Source of the DNA: an uncultured Armatimonadota bacterium
GTDB lineage: Bacteria; Armatimonadota; Fimbriimonadia; Fimbriimonadales; Fimbriimonadaceae
Assembly: GCA_946478935.1 (NCBI GenBank)
Contig: CAMLEL010000070.1
Coordinates: 1 to 8,949 of the forward strand
Length of the DNA stretch: 8,949 nt
Direction: 5' to 3'
Shown here: positions 6,142-8,949 of the stretch, one piece after another
Layout of the letters: every line of letters begins with the position of its first letter
Position numbering within the stretch: the first letter of the stretch is position 1
Translations under genes and position numbers: made by a program
Notes under the pieces: generated by a model
Databases searched by the model: none
Told to the model about the DNA's origin: nothing
What the model saw: only the letters and a program-made list of their open reading frames with translations

Positions 6142-7873
6142 AAATCCTCGATTGAGACTGGTAAGCGTTGGCGCTGCCCTGCTTTTTGGCGGCGCTATCT
6201 ATAGCCAAGCCAGGGTCCAGGTTCTAGGTAGCTCGGACATACGAGATCGCGCAAAAGCGTCCAAGCGCTTCATCGTTTCGACTACGGAGGAGCCTAGGCG
6301 CGGCCAGATATTGTCTGCCGACGGGAAAGTGTTGGCGCGGGACCACGGTGTTTATGCACTGCATATGAACTATGCGAAAGTTCCGCGGACTCAAGGGTTC
6401 TACCTCGACCTGGGTCAGGCGGCAGGGATGTCGGCTGGCGAAATCCGGGAGCTGATGGAGCGGTCCCAAGGTGATGTCGTGTGGCCCGCCTCTCTCTCTG
6501 CCGAAGAGCGAAGAAAGGTCCTCGCCGTAAAAACCAAATGGCGGGCGGATGGACTTTCAGCTGATCCAACAGGTGAACGCTTTTATCCAATGGGAATGGC
6601 CGCTAGCTCGCTCGTCGGCATGGTCGGAAAGGATGGTTCGCGAAAAGGAGTTGAACTGTCCCTTGCCGATGCTCTGAGCGGCGTTGCTGGAAAGTCGACT
6701 GGACTTGTCGACCGAACCGGCGCCTATCTTCCGATGCGAATGGAAGACGAATCCACTCCGCGTATCGATGGGTCGGACGTAGTGTTAACCATTGACTCGA
6801 TGCTGCAGGAAGTTGCTTTCCAATCGATTCGGCGAGCTGTCGTAAGCAACAAAGCCAAAGCTGGTGTTGCCATTGTGATCGAGCCCAAAACTGGTCGAGT
6901 GCTTGCGATGGCGAACTGGCCAACTTATGACCCAAGGAATGGACAGGGGCCGGACGGTAAGCCAGCCGACTTCAATCCCAGCATTCAAGACTATTGGGAG
7001 CCTGGTTCGACCATGAAGATTCTGACCGAGGCCAAAGCCATCGAAGATAGGAAGGTCTCGGCCGGTTGGACTTGGAATTGTACGGGTGCGCTCAAGAAAG
7101 GACCTTATCGAATTCAATGCGACCTCCACCATGGATCGCGCAGCCACGGCACCGTTGACTTGGAAAAAGCCATTGCTGTCAGTTGCAATGTGAGCGCCGC
7201 ACAGTGGGCGTGCCTCATCGGTTACGATCCCTATAGGCAGTTCCTCGATGACCTTGGATTTCTCGCAAAGCCGGACTTGGACTTGCCCAATGTGAAAGCG
7301 GGGCAGGTCTTCCCGGAGGAAGTCGCCAAGACACTTCAACTTATGTGCTGGGGATTTGGCCAGTCGATGGACGTCACTCCGCTTTCCCTTGCGGCAGGCT
7401 TCACCTCATTAGGGAACGGAGGACTATGGATGCAACCCCAACTCATCCGATCTGTTGGGGGAGTTGAACGTGAACCGGTGCAAGGCAAAAAGGTCTTCTC
7501 TCCCGAGACGAGTTCCCAAATGATGCGGTACATGGAATCCGTTTTCGAATCGGAAAGGGGTACTGGCAAAACTCTACGGATTCCGGGTTACCGGATGGCC
7601 GGCAAAACCGGAACGGCTCAGCGTATGGGGCGCGGGGGCGGCAATGTGTCCAACTTCGTTGGATTCCTTCCCGCGGAGGATCCTAAAGCGATGATTTTGG
7701 TGATGGTCGACCGCCCGAGCGGTGGTGCGATCTATGGCGCTCAGGTCGCAGGACCCGCCTACTTAGAATTGGCTCGAGCAGTGATTAGGAGGCTCGATTT
7801 CCGTCCAAGTTCTGGTACACCTGAACACGTGGGAGTCACTTCCAAAACCGATGCTGAGACCATGCCTAGATGA
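6119..7873 (+). CDS. ftsI: Septal peptidoglycan transpeptidase FtsI (class B penicillin-binding protein)
   Basis: Crosslinks septal peptidoglycan with FtsW. With GTG 6119 as start the protein has 584 residues. A short cytoplasmic tail and one membrane helix (about 13-30) are followed by the pedestal domain with RRGQILSADG (60-69), then the transpeptidase domain. Active-site motifs are complete: STMK with nucleophile Ser297, SCN (355-357) and KTGTA (496-500). No PASTA domain follows; the tail ends shortly after the catalytic domain. The frame is open from 6038, but the first 27 codons would lie over ftsL and do not resemble FtsI. GTG 6119 has TGGAAG five bases upstream and puts the membrane helix close to the N terminus, so it is preferred. 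TTG 6128 is the alternative. It overlaps ftsL by 23 nt, and its TGA overlaps the murE ATG (ATGA), implying coupled translation. Confidence 0.95.
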   Translation: MSSLLADRNPRLRLVSVGAALLFGGAIYSQARVQVLGSSDIRDRAKASKRFIVSTTEEPRRGQILSADGKVLARDHGVYALHMNYAKVPRTQGFYLDLGQAAGMSAGEIRELMERSQGDVVWPASLSAEERRKVLAVKTKWRADGLSADPTGERFYPMGMAASSLVGMVGKDGSRKGVELSLADALSGVAGKSTGLVDRTGAYLPMRMEDESTPRIDGSDVVLTIDSMLQEVAFQSIRRAVVSNKAKAGVAIVIEPKTGRVLAMANWPTYDPRNGQGPDGKPADFNPSIQDYWEPGSTMKILTEAKAIEDRKVSAGWTWNCTGALKKGPYRIQCDLHHGSRSHGTVDLEKAIAVSCNVSAAQWACLIGYDPYRQFLDDLGFLAKPDLDLPNVKAGQVFPEEVAKTLQLMCWGFGQSMDVTPLSLAAGFTSLGNGGLWMQPQLIRSVGGVEREPVQGKKVFSPETSSQMMRYMESVFESERGTGKTLRIPGYRMAGKTGTAQRMGRGGGNVSNFVGFLPAEDPKAMILVMVDRPSGGAIYGAQVAGPAYLELARAVIRRLDFRPSSGTPEHVGVTSKTDAETMPR

Positions 7874-8949
7874 AGCTTTCTGAGCTGATCCAATCCATTC
7901 GAGTCGTACAAGCGGCGGTTACGGATACGGACGTGGAATCCATCACCCAGGACACCCGGAACCTCACTCACGCGGCCCTCTTTGTTTGTAACCCGGGCAC
8001 AACTACCGATTCGCACACCTTTCTGGAAGACGCAAGGGCAAAGGGAGCCGCCGCAGCCGTGGTCCACTCTGATGCAGGCTTTAATCGTGCCAAGGATCTG
8101 GGACTCGCTGCGATCCAACTGCATGGTTCGAGAATCGAATTCAATGATGCGGCGTGCCAAATCTGCGACCGCTTTTACGGATTTCCGACTCGGTCGATGA
8201 AAGTGATCGGTGTCACGGGCACCAATGGAAAAACGACCACGGCTTGGCTCATTCGCGATATCCTGACCGCGCTCGGAATGCGAGCTGGTTATTTGGGAAC
8301 TTTGGGCTTTCAGATCCCTGGCGAAGAGCGTGAACTGGGGAATACGACTCCCTTCCCGGTCGAACTTTGGTCCCTATTGGCCGAAATGCGAGACAAAGGA
8401 GTCCAGGCAATGGCGATGGAAGTTTCATCTCATGCTTTAGCCGAGCATCGTTGCGAGTTCGTGGAATTCGATGCGGGCGTTTACACCAACCTCACGCAGG
8501 ACCATCTCGACTTCCACGGGTCCATGGAAGACTATGAGGCGGCAAAGAGCCGATTGTTTCTCGAATTGCCCAAACAGACAAAGAAGACGTTCAGGGGTGC
8601 CTTGAACATGGACGACACCGCAGCTGCCACTCTCTCCCACGAATTGTCAGATAAAGCGGTTCGCTACTGGACGCATGACTGCGAATATGACGTCGGTGTC
8701 GGGAAACGGTCAGTGGAGGTGGATTCAATCCAAGCTGAGCTTTGCGCAGGGTCAGATCGGATTGGTGTGAGAGTCCGACTGGGGGGGGACTACAACGTCG
8801 AGAATCTGATCTCTGCTGCGAGCGGACTGATTGCGCTTGGATACAAGCTGTCGGATCTCAAGGAAGCAATCGAGCAAATTCGCCCAGTTCCAGGTCGGTT
8901 TGAGGCGGTGACCAATGACACAGGAATTGGAGTGTTGGTCGACTATGCT
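7870..8949 (+). CDS. murE: UDP-MurNAc-tripeptide synthetase MurE, first 360 residues (runs off right edge)
   Basis: Cytoplasmic Mur ligase that adds the third amino acid, usually meso-diaminopimelate or lysine, to UDP-MurNAc-L-Ala-D-Glu using ATP. An N-terminal substrate-binding domain (about 1-100) precedes the central ATPase domain with GVTGTNGKTTT (114-124, Lys121), NTTP (158-161), MEVSSHAL (183-190) and TNLTQDHLDFHG (206-217). Lys226 in EDYEAAKSRLF corresponds to the lysine that is carbamylated in the family. VPGRFE (340-345) and VDYA (357-360) begin the C-terminal domain, and the sequence stops there. The DNPR or equivalent motif that tells DAP from lysine enzymes is outside the window, so specificity cannot be read. 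The ATG overlaps the ftsI stop (ATGA). The gene contains a run of eight G's at 8781-8788 in the LGGDYNVEN segment. Confidence 0.96.
   Translation, partial: MKLSELIQSIRVVQAAVTDTDVESITQDTRNLTHAALFVCNPGTTTDSHTFLEDARAKGAAAAVVHSDAGFNRAKDLGLAAIQLHGSRIEFNDAACQICDRFYGFPTRSMKVIGVTGTNGKTTTAWLIRDILTALGMRAGYLGTLGFQIPGEERELGNTTPFPVELWSLLAEMRDKGVQAMAMEVSSHALAEHRCEFVEFDAGVYTNLTQDHLDFHGSMEDYEAAKSRLFLELPKQTKKTFRGALNMDDTAAATLSHELSDKAVRYWTHDCEYDVGVGKRSVEVDSIQAELCAGSDRIGVRVRLGGDYNVENLISAASGLIALGYKLSDLKEAIEQIRPVPGRFEAVTNDTGIGVLVDYA

Noticed and set aside
6785..7339. 184-codon minus-strand open frame
   Set aside because: It is antisense to the FtsI transpeptidase domain, whose active-site motifs are intact on the plus strand.

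Overview
This window is mostly housekeeping DNA from a moderately GC-rich bacterium. It holds the 5' part of a cobalamin-type methionine synthase gene on the minus strand, an ABC exporter gene on the plus strand, and the first five genes of a division and cell-wall (dcw) cluster in the usual order: mraZ, rsmH, ftsL-like, ftsI, murE. Peptidoglycan synthesis and FtsZ-type division are therefore expected. The Asp/Glu-rich, SD-poor style of the proteins and the wording of FtsI and MetH suggest an early-branching or poorly sampled phylum, with Armatimonadota as a loose guess. Nothing in the window fixes the taxonomy. I see no tRNA, rRNA, CRISPR array, insertion sequence or phage gene.

Layout. Positions 1-1759 (minus) encode metH, open at the left edge, with the homocysteine and methyltetrahydrofolate domains present and the B12-binding part outside the window. 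Positions 1760-2153 lie between the divergent metH and ABC genes. No convincing gene is visible there, but there are several inverted repeats. Positions 2154-4013 (plus) encode an MsbA/multidrug-type half-transporter with an aspartate where the catalytic glutamate normally sits and an extra-long first extracytoplasmic loop. Positions 4014-4337 form the control region of the dcw cluster. It contains an AT-rich stretch with a good sigma-70-like promoter, CCCCA boxes (TGGGG on the other strand) spaced like MraZ operator repeats, a G-rich tract that fits the G-quadruplex pattern, and a strong hairpin followed by four T's. Positions 4338-8949 carry mraZ-rsmH-ftsL-ftsI-murE. The genes are tightly packed (TAATG, 17-nt gap, 23-nt overlap, ATGA), so they almost certainly form one transcript. 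murE runs off the right edge.

How the genes work together. MraZ would repress its own operon from the boxes around the promoter. RsmH methylates 16S rRNA. The FtsL-like protein and FtsI are septal components, FtsI being the septal transpeptidase, and MurE adds the third amino acid to the peptidoglycan precursor. metH and the ABC exporter appear to be unrelated neighbours. I found no clearly novel multi-gene system. The most interesting parts are the layered mraZ leader and the unusual ABC exporter.
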